NCBI GenBank assembly: GCA_016721925.1
Contig: JADKHE010000011.1
Location: forward strand, 620,001 to 684,000
Source of the DNA: Candidatus Skiveiella danica
GTDB lineage: Bacteria; Pseudomonadota; Gammaproteobacteria; Burkholderiales; Burkholderiaceae_C
DNA: 64,000 bases
Reading direction: 5' to 3'
This document shows positions 1 through 7,709 of the stretch, piece after piece; positions within the stretch are counted from its first letter, which is position 1, and each line of letters begins with the position of its first letter. The position numbers were made by a program, and so were the translations under genes. A model generated the notes under the pieces. It was not told where the DNA came from and did no database searches. It saw nothing but the letters and a program-made list of their open reading frames with translations.

Positions 1-1
1 G

Positions 2-1867
2 CCGGAGCATCCTCTCGCAGTGCACGCCGCGAAAACCAATGCCGAACTGGCAGCGTTCATTGAGGAATGCCGCAATGGCGGCACCACCGAAGCCGAACTC
101 GCCACCCAGGAGAAGAAGGGCATGGCCACCGGCCTGCAGGTGACCCATCCGCTCACCGGAAAGCCGATCGATCTCTGGGTGGGCAACTACGTGCTGATGA
201 GCTACGGCGACGGCGCAGTGATGGGCGTGCCGGCGCACGACGAGCGCGACTTCGCTTTCGCCCTCAAGTACGGCCTGCGCATCGTGCAGGTGGTGCATGT
301 GGATGGCCTGCACTACGACTACCACCAGTGGCAGGACTGGTATGCCGACAAGCAGCGCGGCATCACGATCAACTCCGACGTTTTCAGCGGCATGCCCTAC
401 CAGGAGGCGGTGCATGCGGTGGCCCATGCGCTGGCGCGCGAAGGCCTGGGCGAGCGCAAGACCACCTGGCGTCTGCGCGACTGGGGGGTGAGCCGCCAGC
501 GCTACTGGGGCACGCCGATCCCGATCATCCATTGCCACGATCATGGCGCGGTGCCGGTGCCCGAGAAAGACCTGCCGGTCGTGCTGCCCCAGGACTGCAT
601 CCCCGATGGTTCGGGCAACCCGCTGCACAAGCATGAAGGCTTCCATGCCGGCGTGACCTGTCCGGTCTGCGGCAAGCCGGCACGGCGCGAGACCGACACC
701 ATGGACACCTTCGTCGACAGTTCCTGGTATTTCATGCGCTACTGTGACCCCGCCAATGACCAGGCGATGGTCGCCGAGGGCGCCGACTACTGGATGCCGA
801 TGGACCAGTACATCGGTGGCATCGAGCACGCCATCCTGCACCTGCTGTATGCGCGCTTCTGGACCAAGGTGATGCGCGACCTGGGCCTGGTGAAGGTGGA
901 CGAGCCCTTCACCAAACTGTTGACGCAGGGCATGGTGCTGAACCACATTTACTCGCGCAAGGGCGAGAAGGGCGGCATCGAATACTTCTGGCCGAACGAA
1001 GTGGAAGACGTCCATGACGACAGCGGCAAGATCACCGGCGCCCGGCTGAAGCAGGCCAAGGGCGACCTGCCCGCCGGCACCCCCATCACCTATGAAGGGG
1101 TGGGCACGATGAGCAAGTCCAAGAACAACGGGGTCGACCCGCAGGACCTGATCGAGAAGTACGGCGCCGACACGGCGCGCCTGTACACCATGTTCACCGC
1201 GCCCCCGGAAGCCACGCTGGAGTGGAACGACGCAGCCGTAGAGGGCAGCTACCGCTTCCTGCGCCGGGTGTGGAACTTCGGCGTCAAGTTGGAAGCTACA
1301 GAAAATGTAGCTAAATACAACCATTCGACGCTGGGAAGTGGCAAAAAGATCGTTGAATTCGGCAAGAATGCGAAGGCCTTGCGGCTGGAGATCCACACGG
1401 TGCTCAAGCAGGTGGACTACGACTACCAGCGCATGCAGTACAACACCGTGGTCTCGGGCGCGATGAAGATGATCAATGCGCTGGAAGACTTCAGGTCCGA
1501 TGGCTCCGAAGGGGACGCTGTGGCTACGGCCGAGGGCTTTGGCATCCTGCTGCGCGGCCTGTACCCGGCCACCCCGCACGTCACCCATGCGCTCTGGCAG
1601 GCCCTGGGCTACGCCGGCGTACACGGCGAACTGCTTGATGCGCCCTGGCCCCGGGTCGACGAGGCGGCCCTCGTCCAGGACGAGATCGAGCTCATGCTGC
1701 AGGTCAATGGCAAGCTGCGCGGCTCCATCCGAGTGCCGGCGAAGGCGTCGAAGGAGGAGATCGAGGCGGTTGCGCTGTCCAGTGAAGCCTTCCTCAATCA
1801 GGCCACCCAGGGCGCCATCAAGCGTGTCATCCTGGTGCCGGGGCGCCTGGTCAATGTGGTGGTCTGA
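2..1867 (+). CDS. leuS: Leucyl-tRNA synthetase (5' end outside window)
   Basis: Class I aminoacyl-tRNA synthetase that charges tRNA-Leu with leucine in the cytoplasm. The frame is open from base 2 and begins inside the CP1 editing domain; the HIGH motif lies before the window. Visible family signatures are the LeuS-type block 'DSSWYFMRYCDP' near base 715, the KMSKS loop as 'TMSKSKNNG' near base 1105, and the anticodon-binding domain ending in the small C-terminal domain ('LQVNGKLRG'). The stop is one base before the lptE start, so the genes are probably cotranscribed. Unusual: residues encoded by about 1291-1358 come from a dispersed repeat and look like an insertion between the conserved 'NFGVKL' and 'KALRLEIHTVLKQ' blocks. 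Confidence 0.97.
   Translation, partial: PEHPLAVHAAKTNAELAAFIEECRNGGTTEAELATQEKKGMATGLQVTHPLTGKPIDLWVGNYVLMSYGDGAVMGVPAHDERDFAFALKYGLRIVQVVHVDGLHYDYHQWQDWYADKQRGITINSDVFSGMPYQEAVHAVAHALAREGLGERKTTWRLRDWGVSRQRYWGTPIPIIHCHDHGAVPVPEKDLPVVLPQDCIPDGSGNPLHKHEGFHAGVTCPVCGKPARRETDTMDTFVDSSWYFMRYCDPANDQAMVAEGADYWMPMDQYIGGIEHAILHLLYARFWTKVMRDLGLVKVDEPFTKLLTQGMVLNHIYSRKGEKGGIEYFWPNEVEDVHDDSGKITGARLKQAKGDLPAGTPITYEGVGTMSKSKNNGVDPQDLIEKYGADTARLYTMFTAPPEATLEWNDAAVEGSYRFLRRVWNFGVKLEATENVAKYNHSTLGSGKKIVEFGKNAKALRLEIHTVLKQVDYDYQRMQYNTVVSGAMKMINALEDFRSDGSEGDAVATAEGFGILLRGLYPATPHVTHALWQALGYAGVHGELLDAPWPRVDEAALVQDEIELMLQVNGKLRGSIRVPAKASKEEIEAVALSSEAFLNQATQGAIKRVILVPGRLVNVVV
1291..1358 (+). repeat. Dispersed repeat copy 1, in frame inside leuS
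   Basis: This copy belongs to a ~60-70 bp element whose core reads roughly ATAGC, about eight bases, TGACCA, about three bases, GACGCTGGG. Here the core is diverged (GTAGCT ... CCATTCGACGCTGGG) but keeps the exact spacing. It is in the sense direction of leuS and encodes the peptide 'VAKYNHSTLG' with flanks. Confidence 0.8.
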
Positions 1868-1868
1868 G

Positions 1869-2426
1869 GTGAAACAGTCCGCTGCCGGCCTCCTGGGCGG
1901 TGCGGGTGACCGGCATGCCCTGCTCGCGTGGTCGCGCCGTGGCGTGCTGGCTGCCGGGGCCGTGCTGACGCTGGGTGCCTGCGGCTTCAAGCTGCGCCAG
2001 GCTCCCAATTTCGCCTTCAGGACCATCTATATCAGCCCGGGCGCCGCCGCGTCGCTGGCCAACGAACTGCGGCGCAGCATCGCGACGTCCGACAAGGTGC
2101 AGGTGCTTGTGGAACCGCGCGAGATGGCCGGAGCAGATGTGGTGCTGGAGCTGCTGTCGAGCCTGCAGGAGAAGGTCGTGGTGGCCCAGAACTCGAGCGG
2201 ACAGGTGCAGGAGTTCACGCTGCGCATGACGGTTCGATTCAACCTGCGCACGCCGGCGGGAAAGTTGTTGATCGCGGACGCGGAGCTGCTGCAACAGCGC
2301 GACGTCAGCTACAGCGAAAGCGCCGCCCTGGGCAAGGAGGCGGAGGAGTCATTGTTGTTTCGCAGCATGCAGTCTGAACTTGTGCAGCAGATCATGCTGC
2401 GACTGGCGGCGGTGAGGGAATTATGA
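1869..2426 (+). CDS. lptE: LPS-assembly lipoprotein LptE
   Basis: Outer-membrane lipoprotein that plugs and supports the LptD translocon in lipopolysaccharide export. I chose the GTG at 1869 because it follows the leuS stop by one base and gives a 185-residue protein with a signal segment ('RRGVLAAGAVLTLGAC') ending in a clear lipobox LGAC. The mature part starts 'GFKLRQAPNFAFRTIYIS', typical of LptE, and the length fits. The order leuS-lptE-holA is conserved in proteobacteria and supports the call. No ATG is available between the GTG and the lipobox. Confidence 0.93.
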   Translation: MKQSAAGLLGGAGDRHALLAWSRRGVLAAGAVLTLGACGFKLRQAPNFAFRTIYISPGAAASLANELRRSIATSDKVQVLVEPREMAGADVVLELLSSLQEKVVVAQNSSGQVQEFTLRMTVRFNLRTPAGKLLIADAELLQQRDVSYSESAALGKEAEESLLFRSMQSELVQQIMLRLAAVREL

Positions 2427-2435
2427 GAACTTGTA

Positions 2436-2474
2436 GGACAGACCGCAGCGACGCGCAGCGCGCCAGCTCTGTCC
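2436..2474. other. Inverted repeat in the lptE-holA gap
   Basis: GGACAGA and TCTGTCC form 7-base perfect arms around a 25-base GC-rich interior. No T-run follows on the plus strand, so this is not an intrinsic terminator by itself. It could be an RNA processing structure or chance. Confidence 0.3.
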
Positions 2475-2536
2475 CCAACCGATCAGGGGACTGCCGCACC
2501 ACGCGCCGCCCCATCGTTGGGTTTCTTTGAATCGCC

Positions 2537-3658
2537 ATGCAACTTGCTGCTGCCCAGCTCCCCGCCCATGTCCAAAAAGGCCTGCGTTCGCTTTACACCT
2601 TGCATGGTGATGAGCCCCTGCTGATCCAGGAGGCCGGGGATGCCCTTCGCGCGGCTGCGCGAGCCCAGGGCTTCACCGAGCGCACCGTGCATACCGTGGC
2701 CGGAGCGCATTTCGATTGGAGCGAGGTGCTGGCGGCCGGCGGCTCGCTGAGCTTGTTCGCCGAGCGGCAGATTGTCGAAATCCGCATCCTGTCCGGCAAG
2801 CCGGGCAAGGACGGCAGCGTGGCCATCCAGCAACTGGCTGAGAGTGCGCGCGATAATGACAGCACGCTGCTGCTGTTCGTCCTGCCCCGGCTGGACAAAG
2901 CCACCCGCACAAGCGCCTGGTTCGTCGCCCTGGAAAACGCGGGTGTGACGATCTCGATCGACCCGGTGGAGCGCGCGGCGCTGCCCCATTGGATCGCGCA
3001 GCGTCTGCAGCGGCAGCGCCAGAGGGTGACGTCCGGCGAAGAGGGCCAGCGCACGCTGCAGTTCTTTGCGGACCGCGTGGAGGGCAACCTGCTGGCGGCG
3101 CATCAGGAAGTCCAGAAACTGGCGCTGCTATACCCTGAGGGCGAACTCGGCTTCGAACAGGTGGAGAATGCCGTGCTGAACGTGGCCCGCTACGACGTTT
3201 TCAAGCTGTCGGAGGCTGTGCTGGGCGGGCAGATCGCGCGCGCGCAACGCATGCTTGACGGCCTGCGGGCCGAGGGTGAGGCCGAAGTGCTGGTTCATTA
3301 CACGCTGGCCGAGGACATCCGCGCGCTCAAGCGCGTGAAGGACGCCATGAACGCCGGCCGACCGCTGCCTCTGGCCCTGCGCGAGGAGCGGGTCTGGGGC
3401 CCGCGGGAACGCCTGTTCGAGCGCGTGCTGCCACGCCTGAGCGATCGCCAGATGGCGCAGTGGCTGCAGGATGCCCATGTGGTGGACGGCATCGTCAAAG
3501 GCCTCAAACAGCCCGACTGGCCGGCCAGCGGCTGGCAGGCGCTGCACCGGCTGGCACTGGATGTGTGCCGGGCATGCATGACCGGCCCGGCTGCCCGCGT
3601 GGGCAGCCCAAGCGCCGCGACAGCTGTTGTCCGGCCGGGGCGGCAGCCTTCCGCATAG
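2537..3658 (+). CDS. holA: DNA polymerase III subunit delta
   Basis: Clamp-loader delta subunit that opens the beta sliding clamp during chromosome replication. The N-terminus carries the HolA block 'LYTLHGDEPLLIQEAGDALR', and there is no Walker A motif, as expected for delta. The protein is 373 residues; the last ~25 residues (Ala/Pro/Gly/Arg-rich) extend slightly beyond the usual end. It lies 110 bases after lptE in the conserved leuS-lptE-holA order. What follows holA, an operon of exported proteins, is not the neighbour I would expect; in many betaproteobacteria proA is close by, and here proA is about 9 kb further on. Confidence 0.95.
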   Translation: MQLAAAQLPAHVQKGLRSLYTLHGDEPLLIQEAGDALRAAARAQGFTERTVHTVAGAHFDWSEVLAAGGSLSLFAERQIVEIRILSGKPGKDGSVAIQQLAESARDNDSTLLLFVLPRLDKATRTSAWFVALENAGVTISIDPVERAALPHWIAQRLQRQRQRVTSGEEGQRTLQFFADRVEGNLLAAHQEVQKLALLYPEGELGFEQVENAVLNVARYDVFKLSEAVLGGQIARAQRMLDGLRAEGEAEVLVHYTLAEDIRALKRVKDAMNAGRPLPLALREERVWGPRERLFERVLPRLSDRQMAQWLQDAHVVDGIVKGLKQPDWPASGWQALHRLALDVCRACMTGPAARVGSPSAATAVVRPGRQPSA

Positions 3659-3737
3659 CGACCGCGAGCGGAGTTTCCTCCGCCGACCTGTGGCCTCGTC
3701 CAGGGGCGGGATTTCCGAAGAATACGAGGTGGTGTCT

Positions 3738-3755
3738 CGTTGATGCTTGTCAACG
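3738..3755. promoter_or_regulatory. Palindrome upstream of the caspase operon
   Basis: CGTTGA-TGCTTG-TCAACG is an inverted repeat with perfect 6-base arms, 78 bases upstream of the first gene of the caspase operon, in the 174-base gap after holA. It could be an operator or part of a promoter region. I cannot assign a convincing -35/-10 pair, so the regulatory role is a guess. Confidence 0.3.
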
Positions 3756-3832
3756 AACTTTGAATCCCTGCGTATCAGAATGATTTCCAGAGCGTGAATT
3801 TCTCTTACGAGGATGCAACAGGAGGTCAGTCC

Positions 3833-4792
3833 ATGAAAACGTCAACGCTTCATCGGGTTGCTGCGGTATTCGCGGGTGGTTTGCTGGTCTTTTCGGTATC
3901 GGCGATGGCATCGCCAAAGGGCGCCAAAGCCATCTTTGACAGTGGTAGTGGCGGCACCATTGGCATGTCCGCCGAGGCACCTCGTGCTCCGGCAGCGACG
4001 GTTGATGCTTCGGTCCGAACGGAACGCCCCGAGCGTTATGTTGGCATCTCCTACCAGATCCTGGCGATTGGTCCCGATGGACAGATGAAGGCTGTTCCCA
4101 AAAGCCGGGTCTTCAGCTCCGGCGAACGTATCAGGATTATTGCCAGTACCAATCGACCCGGCTATCTCACGGTCGCCAACATTGGAACATCCGGGAGGAT
4201 GAACATTCTTTTTGGCGAATATGTCGATGCCCGGCGGCTGACCCAGATTCCGGCCAGCGGCACGCTGAGATTCGACGCCATTGCGGGAACCGAGCGCATC
4301 CTTCTCATGTTGTCCAATGAGCCCATTCCTTTCGGCGGCTCTGGTGCCGGGACACAGCAGGTGATGGCCCCTGCCCCTGGTCCAGCGTCGCCGCCACCGG
4401 TGCCCGCCTATTCCGAGCCCGTTGCGCCGCCGGCCTACTCGCAGCCCGTTGCGCCGCAACCGCCGGTCGGTGCCGGGCCCGGCATGGAGAACCTCGCGAT
4501 GTTGCCGCCGCCTGGTATGAAAACAGCTTCGCCCGACTCGGCAATGGTCGCTTCACTGAACGGAGCCAAGAGCCTGAAGGCCAAAGGCGCCAAGGACTTG
4601 ATGGTCGAGGATCAGTTGGAGAGTTCCTACGCTGTGCTTTCTTCTAACCAAGGCTACAGAGCGGTGGCCGGTGGTGCCAAGGATCTGGTTGTGGAGACCA
4701 CACCGGAAGGCATGAACTACGGGGTGCTACCTGTTGGCGCCATCACGGGTGGTGGCATTCTGACGCTTGAGATCAATCTGCGTCACCGCTGA
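3833..4792 (+). CDS. Exported DUF4384 domain protein
   Basis: First gene of a five-gene operon. I chose the ATG at 3833 because it has a strong AGGAGG site at 3820-3825 and starts a signal peptide (MKTSTLHRVA..., cleavage likely after 'SAMA', residue 26). Residues ~65-165 ('YLTVANIGTSGRMNILF') match the DUF4384 fold, known as a companion of or fusion partner to bacterial caspases. Residues ~178-215 are a Pro/Ala-rich linker with repeats of the type 'YSEPVAPPAYSQPVAP'. The C-terminal part holds GAKDLMVED (252-260) and GAKDLVVET (281-289), a motif also found in the caspase two genes on. The molecular function is unknown; the context suggests a regulator, substrate or partner of the caspase. Confidence 0.85.
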   Translation: MKTSTLHRVAAVFAGGLLVFSVSAMASPKGAKAIFDSGSGGTIGMSAEAPRAPAATVDASVRTERPERYVGISYQILAIGPDGQMKAVPKSRVFSSGERIRIIASTNRPGYLTVANIGTSGRMNILFGEYVDARRLTQIPASGTLRFDAIAGTERILLMLSNEPIPFGGSGAGTQQVMAPAPGPASPPPVPAYSEPVAPPAYSQPVAPQPPVGAGPGMENLAMLPPPGMKTASPDSAMVASLNGAKSLKAKGAKDLMVEDQLESSYAVLSSNQGYRAVAGGAKDLVVETTPEGMNYGVLPVGAITGGGILTLEINLRHR

Positions 4793-4816
4793 CCCATCAG
4801 AAAGTAAGAGGTTGCC

Positions 4817-5521
4817 ATGAGAGTCTCAACTCATCGAAGAATTGCGCTGGCACTGGTACCGGCGCTGCTGCTTGCCTGTGCACAGTTGCCGAAAGAAGGA
4901 ACGGCGCTTACCACTGATCAACGGGCCGAGGCGCAGAAGACCTGTGTGGCTCAATACACGGCCGCCGGCGCCGTGGGTGGCGCGCTACTGGGCATGCTGA
5001 TCTCCGGAGGTAACAATCGCGTTCAGGGGGCGCTGATCGGCGGGGCTGCCGGTGGCGCACTGGCGTACAGCATCGCGTGGGGCAAGTGTCTCCAGCTTTA
5101 CTCGGACGTCAACAGTTTTCCGGTGGCGGATGCTCGGCAGACTGCGACCACGATTGGCTACGACCCGCGTCAAGGCAATCTGGTGCGCATTGAGCGCTTC
5201 ACTGTCACGCCAGCCCAAGTGGCTCCCGGGGGAACACTGAATCTTGCAGGTTCCTATTACGTCATGTCACCCGACGGCCAGCGTGATGTCAAGGTTGTGG
5301 AGACCCGGACGGTTCATTTTTACGACCCACAGGAGCGCGCTTGGAAGGAACTGGGCTCCGAGGAGTCGTCTGTCACCGCTGCCCAGGGAACGCGGCGTTC
5401 CGACGGGCGGACGGGGATGCCGCAGGAGGTGGCGGAAGGGCGCTACCGCATCACGTTCAAGGTTGCCGCTCTTGGGCGGGAAGACAAGGCTTCCCAGGAA
5501 ATTGTGATTCGCAAGTCCTGA
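4817..5521 (+). CDS. Glycine-zipper lipoprotein, putative outer-membrane protein
   Basis: A 234-residue lipoprotein. The signal sequence ends in the lipobox LLLAC with Cys21. Residues ~49-90 form a glycine-zipper segment ('AAGAVGGALLGMLISGGNN', then 'GALIGGAAGGALAYSIAWG') of the kind that inserts in or associates with membranes. The C-terminal half is a soluble beta-rich domain ('YYVMSPDGQRDVKVVETRTV'). It lies 24 bases after the DUF4384 gene and 31 bases before the caspase gene, so it is clearly in the same operon. It may anchor the system at the outer membrane. No specific function is assignable. Confidence 0.8.
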   Translation: MRVSTHRRIALALVPALLLACAQLPKEGTALTTDQRAEAQKTCVAQYTAAGAVGGALLGMLISGGNNRVQGALIGGAAGGALAYSIAWGKCLQLYSDVNSFPVADARQTATTIGYDPRQGNLVRIERFTVTPAQVAPGGTLNLAGSYYVMSPDGQRDVKVVETRTVHFYDPQERAWKELGSEESSVTAAQGTRRSDGRTGMPQEVAEGRYRITFKVAALGREDKASQEIVIRKS

Positions 5522-5552
5522 TTTGCATCGCCTGGGGCTAAGGGGAGTTTTT

Positions 5553-6845
5553 ATGCGTGAATACTCTTCCTTGACTTGGCTGGCGCCGTCGTGGGTTCAG
5601 ATCGCGCGTCAGATGTGTGTGGCGGTGGCTTTGTTGACGTCGCTGCCGGTTTGGGCCCAGGACGCTCAGGCGCCGGTCACCGCGCAACATTTGGCGGCCA
5701 TCAACCAGGCGTTCTCCCGAAACGGAATTCTCACAGGTCGGGTGGAAAGCGACGCGTATGGTCGCGTGACCCTCAAGGGGGAGTACGCTGACGAGGTTGA
5801 GGTTGACCGGGCCTTTTCACTGGCGCAAGTGGTGGTTGGCGCTCGGTGGGTGTCACCTGTGACCCCCGAAAGCATACGCGTGAAGGCGTGGGAACGGCGG
5901 TTGGGCAGCTTGTTTGCGCGGTCCAGCGTTTTGCAGCCACCGATCCGGGGCGACGCGCCCCCTGGGCCCATACGCAATCGCTACGCGCTGGTCGTGGGCG
6001 TGGGGCAGTTTCTTCATGGTATCCAGCCGCTTGAGTTCGCGGCGCGCGACGCCATGAATTTCTACCAGTTCCTGACGGATCCGAGAAGAGGGCAGTTCCA
6101 GCCGGGCAACGTGACATTCCTGACCGATGGAAACGCGACTCGCTCGAACGTAGGGACGGCACTTGAGAGACTTCAGCGCGTGGCTGGGGAAGATGATCTG
6201 GTGGTGGTCTACATGAGCAGTCATGGAAGCCCGCCCGACAAGCGTGGTGCCGTCAATATCGTCACGCACGACACTGAGGTGAAGCCGCGAGAACGGATCT
6301 GGCACACCTCCATCAACGAGGAGATGTTGCGCCAGTTCGTCGATGGCAATCGGGCCAAACGCCTCGTCATGGTGCTGGATACCTGTTACAGCAACGGGGC
6401 GTATCGGGCCGTTCCGGGCTTTCTTCCGCCTGGAGGGAAATCACTCGGTGCCGGCGACAGCGAGGGCTATGGCATCAGCCGGGACTATGGGCGCCGCGTG
6501 CTGGGCGCCAAGGACTTGGTACTTGAGCCTGAGGCGCCGAGCCGTAGCGCAGCAAAGTCTGTGGGCGGTGAAGCGGTCGAGCCGTGGGGGCGGGTATTGA
6601 TCGGTGCCAGTGACTCCGGTGAGCAGTCATGGGAATCCGACCGCCTGCGCAGCAGCATTTTCTCGTACTACCTGGTGGATGGTTTGAACCGCTACAACGG
6701 CTCCCTTCAGCAGGCCTTCAATTACGCCAAGCCGAGGGTGGCGAGTCACGTCAAACAGGAAAAAGGTGCAGACATTGACCAGCATCCGCAGGCCATGGCC
6801 ACCGTCCCGGACTGGGACATGCCCTTGACCCGTAGTAACCGATAG
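5553..6845 (+). CDS. Exported caspase-like cysteine peptidase (C14 family) with BON-like N-terminal domain
   Basis: The start at 5553 has an AGGGGAG site 5-12 bases upstream and yields a signal peptide with cleavage near 'PVWA-Q' (residues 32-36). Residues ~43-110 resemble a BON domain ('GRVTLKGEYADEVEVDRAF', 'GARWVSPVTPESIRV'). The p20-like caspase domain begins at 'RNRYALVVGVGQF' (141), with catalytic His224 in 'MSSHG' and Cys278 in 'DTCYSNG'; the p10-like part is ~345-425. Both catalytic residues are intact. Between them a linker (290-345) holds GAKDLVLEP (318-326), the motif shared with the DUF4384 gene product. Bacterial caspases usually act in the cytoplasm, so export is notable. Substrate specificity, likely Lys/Arg as in metacaspases, is inferred only. 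Confidence 0.88.
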   Translation: MREYSSLTWLAPSWVQIARQMCVAVALLTSLPVWAQDAQAPVTAQHLAAINQAFSRNGILTGRVESDAYGRVTLKGEYADEVEVDRAFSLAQVVVGARWVSPVTPESIRVKAWERRLGSLFARSSVLQPPIRGDAPPGPIRNRYALVVGVGQFLHGIQPLEFAARDAMNFYQFLTDPRRGQFQPGNVTFLTDGNATRSNVGTALERLQRVAGEDDLVVVYMSSHGSPPDKRGAVNIVTHDTEVKPRERIWHTSINEEMLRQFVDGNRAKRLVMVLDTCYSNGAYRAVPGFLPPGGKSLGAGDSEGYGISRDYGRRVLGAKDLVLEPEAPSRSAAKSVGGEAVEPWGRVLIGASDSGEQSWESDRLRSSIFSYYLVDGLNRYNGSLQQAFNYAKPRVASHVKQEKGADIDQHPQAMATVPDWDMPLTRSNR

Positions 6846-6875
6846 GTCGACGAAATCGACAGAAAGGGATTTGCC

Positions 6876-7520
6876 ATGCGCTATTCGAACACTAACATTG
6901 CGTCGTTTGCCGTCTTCCTGTCGACCATTCTGGTTGCCGCCGGGTGTGACCGGTTCCAGCCGGCGCCGGTCGCCGCACCGACCGTTGCCGTGGTCCCTGC
7001 GCCATCAGCCGCGCCAGCACCCGCCACTGCAACTGCTCCGACGCCAGCGCCGGCCGCTGCCAAGGGGGAACCCAGTCTTGACGTTCAGGCTCACGTCAAG
7101 CAAGCCTTCAGCTACATCAGCAATGCAAAGAATGCCCGGGAGGCCTATATCCGCGAAGAGAGCATCGAAAACGCCGTGAAGGAGTTTTCGATGGCGATTC
7201 AGAAGGATCCCGGCTACGCGGAGGCCTACTCCAATCGGGCGGCCGCCTACATGCTTCAGCGAAAGTTCAACAAGGCCGAAGAAGACCTTCGCAAGGCGAA
7301 GGAACTCAGTCCGGACAGCCCGTCCATTCGCTACAACTACGCAAGCCTTCACTCCTTGCGGGGCAACGTTGACCTTGCGCTCGATGAGATCGACGCCGCG
7401 CTCGCCAAGGGGTTTTCCGACTACGACGCATTGAGGCGTGATCCCGACCTGGAAAACCTGCGACGCAGCCCTGAGTTCCGCAAGGTGCTCGAAAAACACA
7501 AGGTCTTCATCGTTCGCTGA
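6876..7520 (+). CDS. TPR-repeat lipoprotein
   Basis: A 214-residue lipoprotein with an AGAAAGGGA site just upstream of the start. The signal sequence ends in lipobox VAAGC. A ~45-residue Ala/Pro-rich tether follows, then tetratricopeptide-type helices: 'VKEFSMAIQKDPGYAEAYSN' and 'AEEDLRKAKELSPDSPSIRY' are clear TPR units. The C-terminal segment ('DYDALRRDPDLENLRRSPEF') is common at the end of TPR proteins. It probably serves as a periplasm-facing scaffold for the operon's other products. It lies 30 bases after the caspase gene; the gap to the next gene is longer (189 bases). Confidence 0.8.
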   Translation: MRYSNTNIASFAVFLSTILVAAGCDRFQPAPVAAPTVAVVPAPSAAPAPATATAPTPAPAAAKGEPSLDVQAHVKQAFSYISNAKNAREAYIREESIENAVKEFSMAIQKDPGYAEAYSNRAAAYMLQRKFNKAEEDLRKAKELSPDSPSIRYNYASLHSLRGNVDLALDEIDAALAKGFSDYDALRRDPDLENLRRSPEFRKVLEKHKVFIVR

Positions 7521-7709
7521 TGGTCCCTTCGGTCGCCGCGGCAGGTGCCAGGTGTCAACAGGCTTTGCGCCAACGGAGTGACGAACACCCCAGGATGCCC
7601 TAGCCGATTGAACCAGCATGGAACGAGCGCGGCGAAGGCTCAGGAGATCCGCGCACGCGAAACGTTGGTATGGGGGGTCGATTTCAGTGACTGTTATTGG
7701 GGGATTGCG

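Noticed and set aside
7545..7709. Earlier start for the large exported protein
   Set aside because: The extra 55 residues lack a ribosome-binding site and would mask a good signal peptide that begins at 7710.
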